From Takakia lepidozioides (taxonomy: Eukaryota; Streptophyta; Takakiopsida; Takakiales; Takakiaceae), in the NCBI GenBank assembly GCA_030704615.1, contig CM060733.1, positions 19,902,001 through 19,966,000 of the forward strand: 64,000 nucleotides of DNA, written 5' to 3'. This document shows, in pieces, positions 33,063 to 42,747 of this stretch. The notes below the pieces were generated by a model, which was not told the DNA's origin, ran no database searches, and worked only from the letters and a program-made list of their open reading frames with translations. Positions within the stretch are counted from its first letter, which is position 1. Each line of letters begins with the position of its first letter. The position numbers were made by a program, and so were the translations under genes.

Positions 33063-33419
33063 TGATAAGAAAGCTTGGAAAGACACACACTCTCAACACA
33101 AGAAATGTGAAATCCCTCAACATCACTCGTTAAAACAGTAGTCGAGCCAGGGGCACCCCAAGCTATGGGGACTCCACCCCACAACAACCTACACTCCCAT
33201 CATGAGTACACTCAGATCTAAACGCATGCAGGAGCCCGGTCGCGCAGGCTCAACTCGAGAGAGATGAGCTGCGCGACTGCCGCTCTCGTGAAGATAAGAC
33301 GGACCAGGTGTCAAACTAAACTTGACACCTGATTTAACACTTGACCTAAATCCAAGTGTTAAATACAAATAACTAGTTTTATTCTAGCTGTTTTCACACC
33401 GTGCTTATTTAACTTGACA
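33063..33419 (-). repeat. 5' LTR of the methyltransferase element (357 bp)
   Basis: It starts TGTCAAG and ends TTATCA in the element sense. It matches 9872-10228 apart from two transitions. The host sequence beyond 33419 resumes the DUF7869 reading frame. Confidence 0.85.
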
Positions 33420-33423
33420 AAGA

Positions 33424-36340
33424 ATACACGCATGCATTTCCGGATGAGGTGGTACTTTGTGACAAACTCGGGGAGGACTATGTTGGTGTTCTCCTTTCCA
33501 GGGTGCTAGTGGGAGGATGTGGATCTCTCATGTTCATTGTCAAGTGGCCTTTGATTAGAACAAAATTCTTGCAAAATGGAAGGTTGCTTTCGGAAGATTT
33601 ACAAAATTTCTACAGCTCCGAGATGGCTAGTGAGCCGGAGGATGGTGAGTGTGGTATAAAGAAGGCTCCTTACAGGCATTTTCGTAGATCCAAAAGAGGT
33701 GTTGCTTTGGATGAGTCTTGGAAATCAAAAAGGTTACTCTCGAAAAAGTCTGTGAGAGAGGTCAGTATCAAACCATGTTGTCAGCTTCGATGTTGTCAAT
33801 TCTTTGACTGGAAGAAGACACTTGCTCTTCGCACCACATTTTGGGGATCTACCTTTGACAATAGACGAGAACTGGGATTTGAAATTCCACGGAGACTACA
33901 CAGACTCGAGGGGTCAACTCGTCGAACATACATTACTATTGAGGGAGAGGATATTTGCGAGAAGGCGTAGTGGACAATTCATGGAATTGGCAGGTCAACT
34001 TATATGGAGTACAAAAGACTCTCCAAAGAATGAGTTATCTCTTCTGTGCATGGAAATTGTGGAATGAAGCGGCCCCGCCCAGAGACTGTTCAGGCTGAGG
34101 GGAACATATTGTCTATCATTAACGGGAACAGTGATTTCATGCCACATAAGACGAGATGTATTGGTGAGGGACACCAAGATACACTCCGTGTACTACCTCC
34201 AGAGATTAATTGGAAACGAGTTCGAGATGAGTCCAACGAGGCGAGTATTTTTTTCTCATCTACTTCTTCTTTTGGACCTCTCTATTAAGACAATGTGAAT
34301 AAGATGTGATTTGGTTGAGCAAATATATTTTTTACATCGATCGATCAATAGTATTTATTTATCTACTACCTGTATTAGGCTGATGAGATTACTACAGCAG
34401 ACCTCGATATTAGTGTCAACGTGCTAATATATTCTTGGGCGCACGTGACAGACCAATCAGGTTCTGGGCTTAGGGCCTATTTCTACTTCAGCAGTGAGTC
34501 GAATTAGAAAGAATATGTTCTCCAACGACGAAGTCAGAAAAAATGGAGGGACATTTGCAAAATGTACAGAGTGTGAGATGCTAAATGACCTCATTAAGAA
34601 GTCTGTGAAAAGAAGTGTAGACCAAATGTGTCATAAGAAAGCTCTTGACAAACATTTGAAGCATCAAAAGTCTCACCGGAGACTCTACCATAGCTGGAGG
34701 AATGAATCAGTTATGATGCCAACATAATTCTTATGCATCATTCATGATAAGATGGATCATCAAAATACTGCTCTTTCATGTTTGCAAACAACGAACAATA
34801 TAATTTCAGGCTTGGGGCAGCTTCCAGTGTCTATGGTGGGTATCGTTACTCACGGTCACGGAGATGGTGCGTACGCTCAATATTGGATGGATTTTTGGCT
34901 AGCAGATCCCAACTTCGTTATAGGATCTTTGACTAGAATTTTGCGACAATTGGAGAAACCAACATGTCGTGAATCAATGGCCCTTTTTGACAACCCCATA
35001 CAAACTGATTTCTTTGAAGTCATAATGAGAGGAAAATCCAGGTGTTTGGATGTTTTGAAGTCTTGTTTTAAAAATGAAAAAAAGTGAACGTTTCCATTAC
35101 CACGAAGATTGTATCTACAAATGGACAATTGTGTCAAAGACAACAAGAATAGGTGGATGTTGGCGTTCTTATCACTGCTTACTGCAAGAGGGGTGTTTGA
35201 AAAAATTCAACTTGGTTTCCTTATGGTTGGCCATACGCATGAGGACATTGATGCTTATTTTAGTTACCTTTCGAAGAAATTGAAAGAGAACAACACCTAT
35301 GTTCTTTCCGATCTCATGAAAAATTTCATGATATCTCAAGACCTACAGTTCATTCCGCAAATAATTCAAGAAGTTCCAGACTTCAAGGATTTTGTCTATG
35401 GCTTTATTTTGGAGGGGAATGAGGCTTTGGTTGGAGCTACGGAAATGCATTTTTTTTGGTTTTTTGTTGATTCGGATGGCTGGCCTCTAATGCAATACAA
35501 AAAATCTGCAACAGATTCCAATTGTCTTCCAAAAAATGGCAATGTCAAAATGTGGAAAGCAAAAGACGATGGTTCTCCAATGCTTCTAGTTGGACAGCCA
35601 AAACCGCTCCGTAAGAGACCTATTTGGGGAGATGGTGAGGAAGCATCGGAGAAACAATCTTGCATCAAGTCCGGTATTAAAAAGTACATGGATTTTTGGA
35701 AAAAAATGACGCTATTGAATGATCAATATGGAAATATCATGAAACAATATGATCAATATTGGGCGGATATTCTTGAAGAACTTGACCTTCCGTTGGAGGA
35801 GCCAAATGACGAACTTATCGAAGGATTTTGGCCAGTAACAAAATGGGTCGAGCACCATAGGAGAGACGGTGCTCATAGACAGTCTCAAGACGCATTGTCC
35901 GATAATGAAGATATTGTGGGCCGAGATGTGACCGTCCGAAAATACCGTTGAATCCATTCAAGGATATTGAGAAGGGATTCTTTGTCCTTGTTCGTCCAAA
36001 TGATACGGAGACTTTTCCTGTTTGGATGAGAATGACAATATCGAATGTTGTACGAGATATAGAAGATCGCAATTACAAAAAGCTTCTTGTGGAGTGGTGG
36101 AGACCGAAGAAAGGGGGCAATCCTACAGATGCGGATAAGATTGTTGGTCCAAAAATTGGGAGTTCAACCCAATGGATTCCGCTCAATGGATTCATGTTGA
36201 CAATGTAGTGTGGACAATGTCACCGAGAAAAAATACGACAAAAGCAAGTACAAAAAAGATAACTGTTCGAAAGGCGGACAATGCTAGAGCAAATTTGGAA
36301 TCAACAAATCATCAAGATAATGAAAACTAAAATGGTATGA
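33424..36340 (+). pseudogene. DUF7869-type DNA transposase gene, frameshifted
   Basis: Pieces in three frames: FPDEVVLCDKLGEDYVGVLL and onward (33433-33760), an N-terminal helical region with WTIHGI (about 33800-34270), a Lys/His-rich piece with CTECEMLNDLIKKS (34494-34727), IIHDKMDHQN onward (34730-35087), then a long ORF (35109-35951) with QMDNCVKDNKNRWM and FLMVGHTHEDIDAYFSYLS, and a C-terminal piece to about 36208. The LDNC and GHTHEDID signatures are characteristic of DUF7869 proteins, which look like DDE-type transposases. Frame breaks fall near 33970, 34726 and 35086. The 5' end is displaced to 9785 by the inserted retrotransposon. Confidence 0.75.
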
Positions 36341-36500
36341 ATGCAGACAACTCTCCAACTTTCTTGTTTTCTTGTAATGTTTTAAATCTCAATGACTTTG
36401 AATGATGGATAAAAAATAATTGTTTTACTCAATTATAATGTTGTTCATTCTTCTAGCCAAATTTGGACCACTTACAATAAATTTTGTATGAATAAATTTT
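36341..36500. other. 3' flank of the DUF7869 gene
   Basis: AT-rich, with no ORF. It passes into the satellite-like region. Confidence 0.5.
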
Positions 36501-38860
36501 GTTACAGTGGTTGGGATTAAAAAAAAAACCTTTTGCTTAGTAATACTTGCAAGTTTTTATATAACCTCCTAAACAATTTTCCAATTTTTTTTTTGGATTG
36601 GTTTGGATTTTTTAATGATATTTTTTATAGGTCCTAAATATTACTCTTTCATCATATTTGCTTATTATCTAATATACTTTAGCTTAGCCTAAGCCCAATA
36701 CCACAAAAATATCTTTGTAATGTTTGAAGCTTGAGACTCGAAATTAATTGTTTTTCTAACTTTGAGGTTGCATACTAGAGTGGTTGGAATATTTAATTGA
36801 AAATTTGTATAGGTCCTAAACACTCTCCCATCACCCCTATCATTCATACTTTTGCCGGAGACTTAACCCTATAGTCTTAACCCTATAGCCTAAAACGTAA
36901 TTGCTACATTTGAAGCTCAATTAATTGTATTTTCCAGCTTACATGTATGACAGAGTCATCGAGATATTTACTTGAAAATTCTTACTCTCCCATATGTTTT
37001 TTTTTACTTGAAGTACTTTTGTTTATCCGAAACCCTAGTATACCGCAAAACTTCATTCAAATGTTTGAAGTTCATTCAAATCAATTTTTGAGCTTTGGGT
37101 ATAATACAAATTACAATGGTTAGAATATTATATTGACTTGATTGTTGAATGTTTTAAAAATTATAGGTCCTAAACATTCATGCATATTTTTATGTGGTTC
37201 ATACTTTTATTTCTTATAAACTTTATGCCCCTAAAACCTTATATCCATGTTTGAAGCTTCTTAAGAAAGCAAATTTCTACTTTGGAATACAATGCATTCA
37301 AGGTTGGGATATTTGATTGAAAGTTTTTATAGGTTCCATACACTGTTGTTGTTTTTGGAAAGTTTTTATAGGACCTCGCACACAAACTGTCTCTTCTATA
37401 TTAGTTTCTTATTGATAATTTTGTCCACCTCATATCCATGTTTGAAGCCCAAGTCCCGTTTTTGTTTTTTTTGTTTGTTTATTTTTCCTCCCATTTCTCA
37501 ATTTTTCAGCTTTGGGATACAATAGAGTGGAGACGTGGTCGGAATAAATTTTAATCTCAACATGTATAAGATTGAATTAGCTCATTAAAACAATTGCTTA
37601 GTACTACTTGGTAGCAATTTTGTATGGAGCTTCCTTATAAGCACTTTTCAACCCTTTGTTAGATTGAATAGATTGTTTTTTTTTTTTTGGCTAGTACTAA
37701 GCTTTGGGGACTTAGTCTATAGAATTTTACGATATTTAATTGAGAGATTTTATATGTCTTAATTACTCTTGTAAATTTGTTTGTCATTGAATAGTATTAA
37801 ATTTGCTTACCCTAAATCCTAGTATGTCATCCTAAATTTTTTATTTTTTTATTGTTTGAAGCTCATTATTCTTTTCCCCCCCATTGACTCATTTTTAATA
37901 AGATAAAGTGGTCTGGATTTTTAATTGATATTTTTGTAAACCCTAAGTTCCATTCTTTCATATTTGTTCTTACCTATACTTTAGCTTCATAGCCTAAGCC
38001 CAGTACCCCAAAAATATCTTTGTAATGTTTGAAGCTCACTCAAAATTTTTTTTTTCTAACTTTGGGGTTGCATACTACTAAGGGTTGTTGGATATATTTA
38101 ATGAAATTTTGTATTGGTCCTAAACAGTATCCCATTATTTGTATCATTCACACTTTTGCTTGTTCTAAACCCTAGTATACCCTAAAACGTCATTTGAAGC
38201 TCATTGATTCAATTTATTCTAGCTTATATGTATGATAGAGTCCTTGAGATATTTACTCGGAAATTCTTATATGTTCTACACACTCGTCCATATTTTGTAC
38301 TTGATAGTACTTTTACCTCTCCAAACCCCTATACCCTAAACCTCATTCAAATATTTGAAGTTCATTCAAATCATTTTTCCAGCTTTGGGTATAATACAAT
38401 TATGGTTAAAATATTACTTGATTGAACGTTTTTATAGGTCATAAACTTTCTTGCATATTTGTGTGATTCATACTTATAATTTTTCTAAAATTTTATGCTC
38501 CTAAAACCTTATTTCTATGTTGGAAGCTCGTTATAAAAACACATTCTTACTTTGGGGTACAATGTATTCAAAGTTGAGATATTTGATTGAAAGTTCTTAT
38601 AGGTTCGATGCACTGTTTTTTTTTTTTTCCCCCCTCTTCATACTTTTTTCTTATCATAAATCCTACAATACCTCGAAACCTCATATCCCGGAGCGAGTCA
38701 TTGAAAAAATAAATGTACATAGCTTTCAACTTTGGAGTACATTGATACTTTAGTTTGGAGAAATTATTTCGATTAAAAATGTCTAGAAGTTCCATAGGTT
38801 CCATACATTTTTTCACATTTTATTAATGTTGATTCGGATTTCTCTTGTGAGTAAGATTTT
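36500..38860. repeat. AT-rich diverged satellite with a 1.3-kb higher-order period
   Basis: Degenerate units of roughly 200 bp each contain TTTGAAGCTCATT, TAGCTTTGGG, TTTATAGGTCCTAAACA and a telobox-like AAACCCTAGTATACCCTAAA. A higher-order copy is visible: TTTTTCTAAC at 36751 recurs at 38051, with long flanking similarity, so the period is about 1300 bp. It lies on the 3' side of the DUF7869 gene and may be an internal part of that transposon. Confidence 0.65.
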
Positions 38861-39279
38861 TTTATTTCGTTGTACCGTTTTGATTTTGAATACCTTGTAG
38901 TTCGCCTTCGGGCCTTGTATTCATGTGTTAGTATTCATAAATTTATATCCGTGGTTACTCTTTTGCAGGAGTCAATTTGGATTCGAGACCGACATTCTTT
39001 TTTTTTACAAAACACAGTATTTTGTCTAAGTTCGAGTCTTCATTTTTACAAATTACCTATCTACACGGAGGCATTTGCAAAAACATATCTTCGTACGACG
39101 CACACCCAATCTTCTCAATGTTAGCCTTATGTGTAGATGTTATAGTTTCAGGGCTAGGGTGTTTGTGGACTATATATAGTGCCTTTGTATTGGGGATAGC
39201 AGACTATTTGACAACATGTATTGGGTAACGATGTCTCATGGATACTTGCGTTAATTAGTATATATCCTTTGCATTAGCT

Positions 39280-39430
39280 AAATTTGTATATCGTTCGATT
39301 TTGATGTCGACGTTTAATGAATTTGGAGTCATGCAAATTGTGTTATTAATATATATCATTTGCATTGTCTAATGTATGTCATTCGACTTTGATGTCGACG
39401 TTTAAGGAATTTGGAGTCATGCACATTCAC
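39280..39430. repeat. Tandem subterminal repeat, right side of the DUF7869 unit
   Basis: Two units of about 85 bp share ATATATCATTTGCATT-like sequence, TTTGATGTCGACGTTTAA and GAATTTGGAGTCATGCA. In reverse complement the ACGTCGACAT core and neighbouring GACT resemble the 9060-9350 repeats at the left side. Confidence 0.5.
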
Positions 39431-39685
39431 TTGAAAAGTAAATCTTGATTCATTGCTTCATAATATTGTACTTATTTGATTTTAATTTAAATGTAAAATT
39501 TTATTAAGTTTTGTTCGGATTTAAGCCAAAAGTCTAGAATTAGTTAAAATTGAGTTCTGTATTTTGATTTTTATTTGGCGTCATCTTCCCACCTTCTTCA
39601 ACTTTACATGTGACTGACGGTTACGAAAACTTATATAGATCCATGAACGGAAATTGGAGGAAAGTACACAAACCCAGACAGAATC

Positions 39686-40414
39686 TGTCGCGGCCCTTTG
39701 CCTTGAGGGCAGGGGGGTCGGGATACATGAGGGGCTGCCCTTGTGGTGGGGGCAGTGGCAGCGATAGGTACGGGGGGCTGAAGCACCCTTGAGTGCCCAA
39801 AGCACTCAAGGAGGCGGAGGTGCTCACTAGGTGGAGCCCCGCACACCGGGATGCGGTGGGGGTGGCTTCACAAAGGGGTGGTGGTAGCTTAGCGGGACTT
39901 AGTGGGGGTGGCATAGGACTCACCATGGGGGCGGAGACCTCGTGGTGGGAGTCGTGGGGAGTCTTGGGACTCATCATGGTCCATAGGGGCCGTGGTGAGT
40001 GGGCCAAGACTCACCGCGACTCATCACCGGGAGTCGAGGGTTTTCGTGGTGGTTCGCCATAAAATGGCATGGCTGGTTGTGAAACCCCCGCGGACAGCTA
40101 CAGAAGTATATATAGGGAGTAGTAACCCCGAGAACGGTGCAAGCCCGTTGGTGACCAAAAACTAGTGAGTAAACGAGCGAGCCGGAAAGCGACCAAAGAG
40201 TGGGGAGCTGTTCTGGACTGCCAACTACCAAAGAGAATTCCCGCTGGGCCCAAATCGGTGGAGGGTTCTTTGGGAGATCAAAGGGGGACCGTTATGCCCT
40301 GGTGAGCAGCCGAAGCTCCAAGTTGGCCCGGCGGCCAGGTTGGGAGTTAGGCGCGCGCATCAAAGCGAATAACTATGACTTGAAGGGGAGCTTACCGAAT
40401 TGAGGTGCGCGACA
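39686..40414 (+). repeat. 5' LTR of the chromovirus
   Basis: 729 bp. A TATATATA promoter box lies at about 40107-40114, placing the RNA start some 25-30 bases further on. ORFs read inside it on either strand (39621-40231) are shadows and recur identically in the 3' LTR. Confidence 0.93.
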
Positions 40415-40469
40415 CTTGGTATCAGAGCTTAGAGTTCAGTACGTGATCGTCCTTGGGATTGGCCTCATC

Positions 40470-42380
40470 ATGGGGTCGGGCAAGCCAAAGCGAAAGCGGA
40501 ATGGCCCAAAAGATGATGATCCTGGTGAGCCCGATGGGGGCGACGTGTCACCGAGGCGGCCGTTTGAGGAAGCGATGCATGTTTCCGAAAACGAGGCCGC
40601 TCAAGAGCGGGAGGAATCCGAGGAGTCGGAGCCCGATGAGTCCCTGAGAGCTCCGACCGACCAACAGATGCCTCCCATGCCGGCAGCCTTTTGGGAAGGG
40701 TTGTTGGCGCAGTTTGGCGGGACGCTGAAAGACGTGTTGAAGGCGGCTAATGCCACTTCCACTAAGGCAAAGTTTAAGGTGAAGCCTAAGGAACCCGGCA
40801 CCTTCGAGGGCGTCCGAAATCAGAAGGCACTCAACACCTGGCTCCTGGAGCTAGAACAGTACTTCCGGGCGGCCAAGTTGAGTGACGAGGATCGGGTGGA
40901 AGTGGCTCCCACCTATTTGAGGGGCTATGCTCAACAATGGTGGCAGAAACACCTTCACGACCGAGGTCCAAGCCCGGAAACCTTGAACTGGAGTGGGTTC
41001 AAGGAATTGATGAAGAGACAATTTGTGCCCCTCAACGCGTCCTGGCTTGCCCGGGACAAGATGAGGAATTTGAGGCAAACAGATGACATTCGGGGATATG
41101 TCCAGGCTTTCAATGTGCTTTTGCTCGAAGTCGCGGACATGGCAGAACCGGAAATGGTCTTCAACTTTGTGGCGGGACTGGCCCCATGGGCCAGGCGGAA
41201 GTTGGAGGAGAAGCCACCTAAGACTTTGAACGAGGCAATTGAGAGGGCTGAATGTTTCTCGGATGTCCCCAGGGGTGAAAGACAAGGTCGTACGGAGCTG
41301 AACCACAAGAAAACCCGGCGGGAAGGTGACTCCTTCCGACCGGAAAAGAAGTGGGATAGGCCACGCGGCGACAATGGCACGTGGAAATCGAAGGGAGGGC
41401 CATCACAAGTCAAGGCGGCACCCGGTGCTTCGAAAGGAAAAGCGGGTGGAGCGGCCTATGGCGGACAGAAGGCAACCTTTGATGGAGTGTGTTTCAATTG
41501 CGGGGAGCCCGGGCACATGGCCAAGAAGTGCACGAAGCCCCGACAATTGAACATGACTCGGGCGACCACAGAGCTGTCGGAAGATACCATCAGTCGCTTG
41601 GTGGAAGCGGTGGTCGCCAGGACTTGCAAGGTAGGCAAATTTTCTTGTGAGTTGTATCAGGAAACTGGCGCCTTACGTAAAGGGAGTCAGTTATTGTTCG
41701 TGGATGAGATAATATCCGGAACTAACGTGTCGTTGTTGGTGGACACAGGAGCGTTGCGCTCCTTCATGACACCGGCAACGGCACAAAAGCTGGGACTCCC
41801 GACAAGTGATGTGGGGGCCTCTATTGAGGTGCGTTCTGCCAAAGGAGAACCGCAATTGGCGACAAGGTTGGCGTTTGATGTTCCTCTTCAACTGGGGAGT
41901 TGGGAGGGACGTGAGAACTTCACCATCTGCGAGATCGATGGAGTGGATCTCATTTTGGGGATGACCTTTTTGAGCAAATCCGGAGCGGTCATAGATGGCC
42001 GCAAGAGAGTAGTCACGCTGCCATGTGGGAATGGTGGCGAGGCCTTACGAGTGTCGGAAATGCCCAAACCCGTGGGAGGGCGAATAAACCTTCTGTCAGC
42101 AAAGGAGTGGGCCGTGGAGGAGGCACACGAGCCCCAGTTTTTGCTCTACATTAGAGAAGTGAAAGGAGAAGACGATGGGGAGCCGAGCCCAGATTGGATC
42201 AAGGGGATTTTGGAGAAATACCAGGATGTGATGCCGGAGGATTTACCAAGCGGTTTGCCACCGCGAAGAGGAGTTGACCACAAGATTGAGGTGATACCGC
42301 CTAGGACTTGCCTCCTATTACCGGAAGTATGTGAGAAATTTCGCCAAGATCGCGGGGCCGCTGTCAGAGCTTCGGTGTAA
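40470..42380 (+). CDS. Chromovirus gag-protease, ending early in a deleted RT
   Basis: The open frame extends upstream to 40416 without ATG. The first ATG at 40470 (MGSGKPKRKRNG) is the likely start. Capsid region: EPGTFEGVRNQKALNTWLLE through FNFVAGLAPWARRKLEEKPP. One CCHC knuckle: CFNCGEPGHMAKKC. Protease: VSLLVDTGALRSFMTP with LILGMTFL. Reading continues to the start of RT (DHKIEVIPPR), then enters frame-shifted sequence and stops. Gag and protease look intact. Confidence 0.88.
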   Translation: MGSGKPKRKRNGPKDDDPGEPDGGDVSPRRPFEEAMHVSENEAAQEREESEESEPDESLRAPTDQQMPPMPAAFWEGLLAQFGGTLKDVLKAANATSTKAKFKVKPKEPGTFEGVRNQKALNTWLLELEQYFRAAKLSDEDRVEVAPTYLRGYAQQWWQKHLHDRGPSPETLNWSGFKELMKRQFVPLNASWLARDKMRNLRQTDDIRGYVQAFNVLLLEVADMAEPEMVFNFVAGLAPWARRKLEEKPPKTLNEAIERAECFSDVPRGERQGRTELNHKKTRREGDSFRPEKKWDRPRGDNGTWKSKGGPSQVKAAPGASKGKAGGAAYGGQKATFDGVCFNCGEPGHMAKKCTKPRQLNMTRATTELSEDTISRLVEAVVARTCKVGKFSCELYQETGALRKGSQLLFVDEIISGTNVSLLVDTGALRSFMTPATAQKLGLPTSDVGASIEVRSAKGEPQLATRLAFDVPLQLGSWEGRENFTICEIDGVDLILGMTFLSKSGAVIDGRKRVVTLPCGNGGEALRVSEMPKPVGGRINLLSAKEWAVEEAHEPQFLLYIREVKGEDDGEPSPDWIKGILEKYQDVMPEDLPSGLPPRRGVDHKIEVIPPRTCLLLPEVCEKFRQDRGAAVRASV

Positions 42381-42747
42381 ATCCAAAGTCTGGGCATGGA
42401 ACACCTTTTGTGGCCAAGCTTTTGCTGAATTGAAGCAGCGGATGGCGGAAGCTCCAGTCTTGAAAATCTCGGAGTTCGATCGTCCGTTCGAGATACATAC
42501 AGATGCGTCGGACTTCGCGATCGGGGGTGTACTGATGCAAGATGGACGTCCAGTGGCTTACAAAAGTAAGAAACTGAATGAAGTGGAGCGACGGTGGCCG
42601 ACGCACGAGAAAGAGATAAAGGCGGTGGTGCACTGTCTTGAGCTTTCGCGCCACTATGTTGGTTCCAACCCCAGTGAAGGTGTTCACGGACAATGTCACG
42701 GTGAAGTATTTTGCCACGCAGCCCAAGTTGTCCCCAAAACAACTTAG
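42303..42747 (+). pseudogene. Remnant of RT end and RNase H of the chromovirus
   Basis: After the deletion junction (about 42303-42318) the sequence resumes at the RT connection (VRNFAKIAGPLSEL) and RNase H (IHTDASDFAIGGVLMQDG, YKSKKLNEVERRWPTHEKE). The fingers and palm, including the YxDD box, are absent. By family length about 600-700 bp are missing. A one-base frameshift near 42665 separates this part from the integrase frame. Confidence 0.85.

Larger units (their letters stand above)
9786..33419 (-). mobile_element. Ty3/gypsy retrotransposon carrying a cytosine-5 DNA methyltransferase
   Basis: Read on the minus strand the order is LTR, putative self-complementary primer site, leader ORF, gag-protease-DNA methyltransferase, RT-RNaseH-integrase with a C-terminal PHD finger, polypurine tract, LTR. 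The outer ends are TGTC...GACA and are flanked by AAGA on both sides (9782-9785 and 33420-33423). The two 357-bp LTR blocks differ at only two positions that I can see (both transitions), so the insertion is recent. It interrupts a DUF7869 transposase gene and is interrupted by a second gypsy element at 10369-22215. Its own length without that insert is about 11.8 kb. RT before integrase order and a DDE integrase define Ty3/gypsy. Confidence 0.85.
8930..39480 (+). mobile_element. Inferred DUF7869 DNA transposon, the oldest layer of the nest
   Basis: Inferred from the transposase pseudogene, the related inverted subterminal repeats at 9.1-9.35 and 39.3-39.4 kb, and the frame restored across the retrotransposon insertion. 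Without inserts its length would be about 7 kb. Exact ends, terminal inverted repeats and target duplication were not found by eye, so the boundaries are approximate. Confidence 0.4.

Noticed and set aside
36500-38860. Telobox-like AAACCCTA words as an interstitial telomere
   Set aside because: They are single words inside longer diverged units, not tandem 7-bp telomere repeats.
39621-40403. ORFs at the start of the chromovirus (for example 128, 89 and 85 codons)
   Set aside because: They lie in the LTR and recur in the 3' LTR; the composition is not protein-like.
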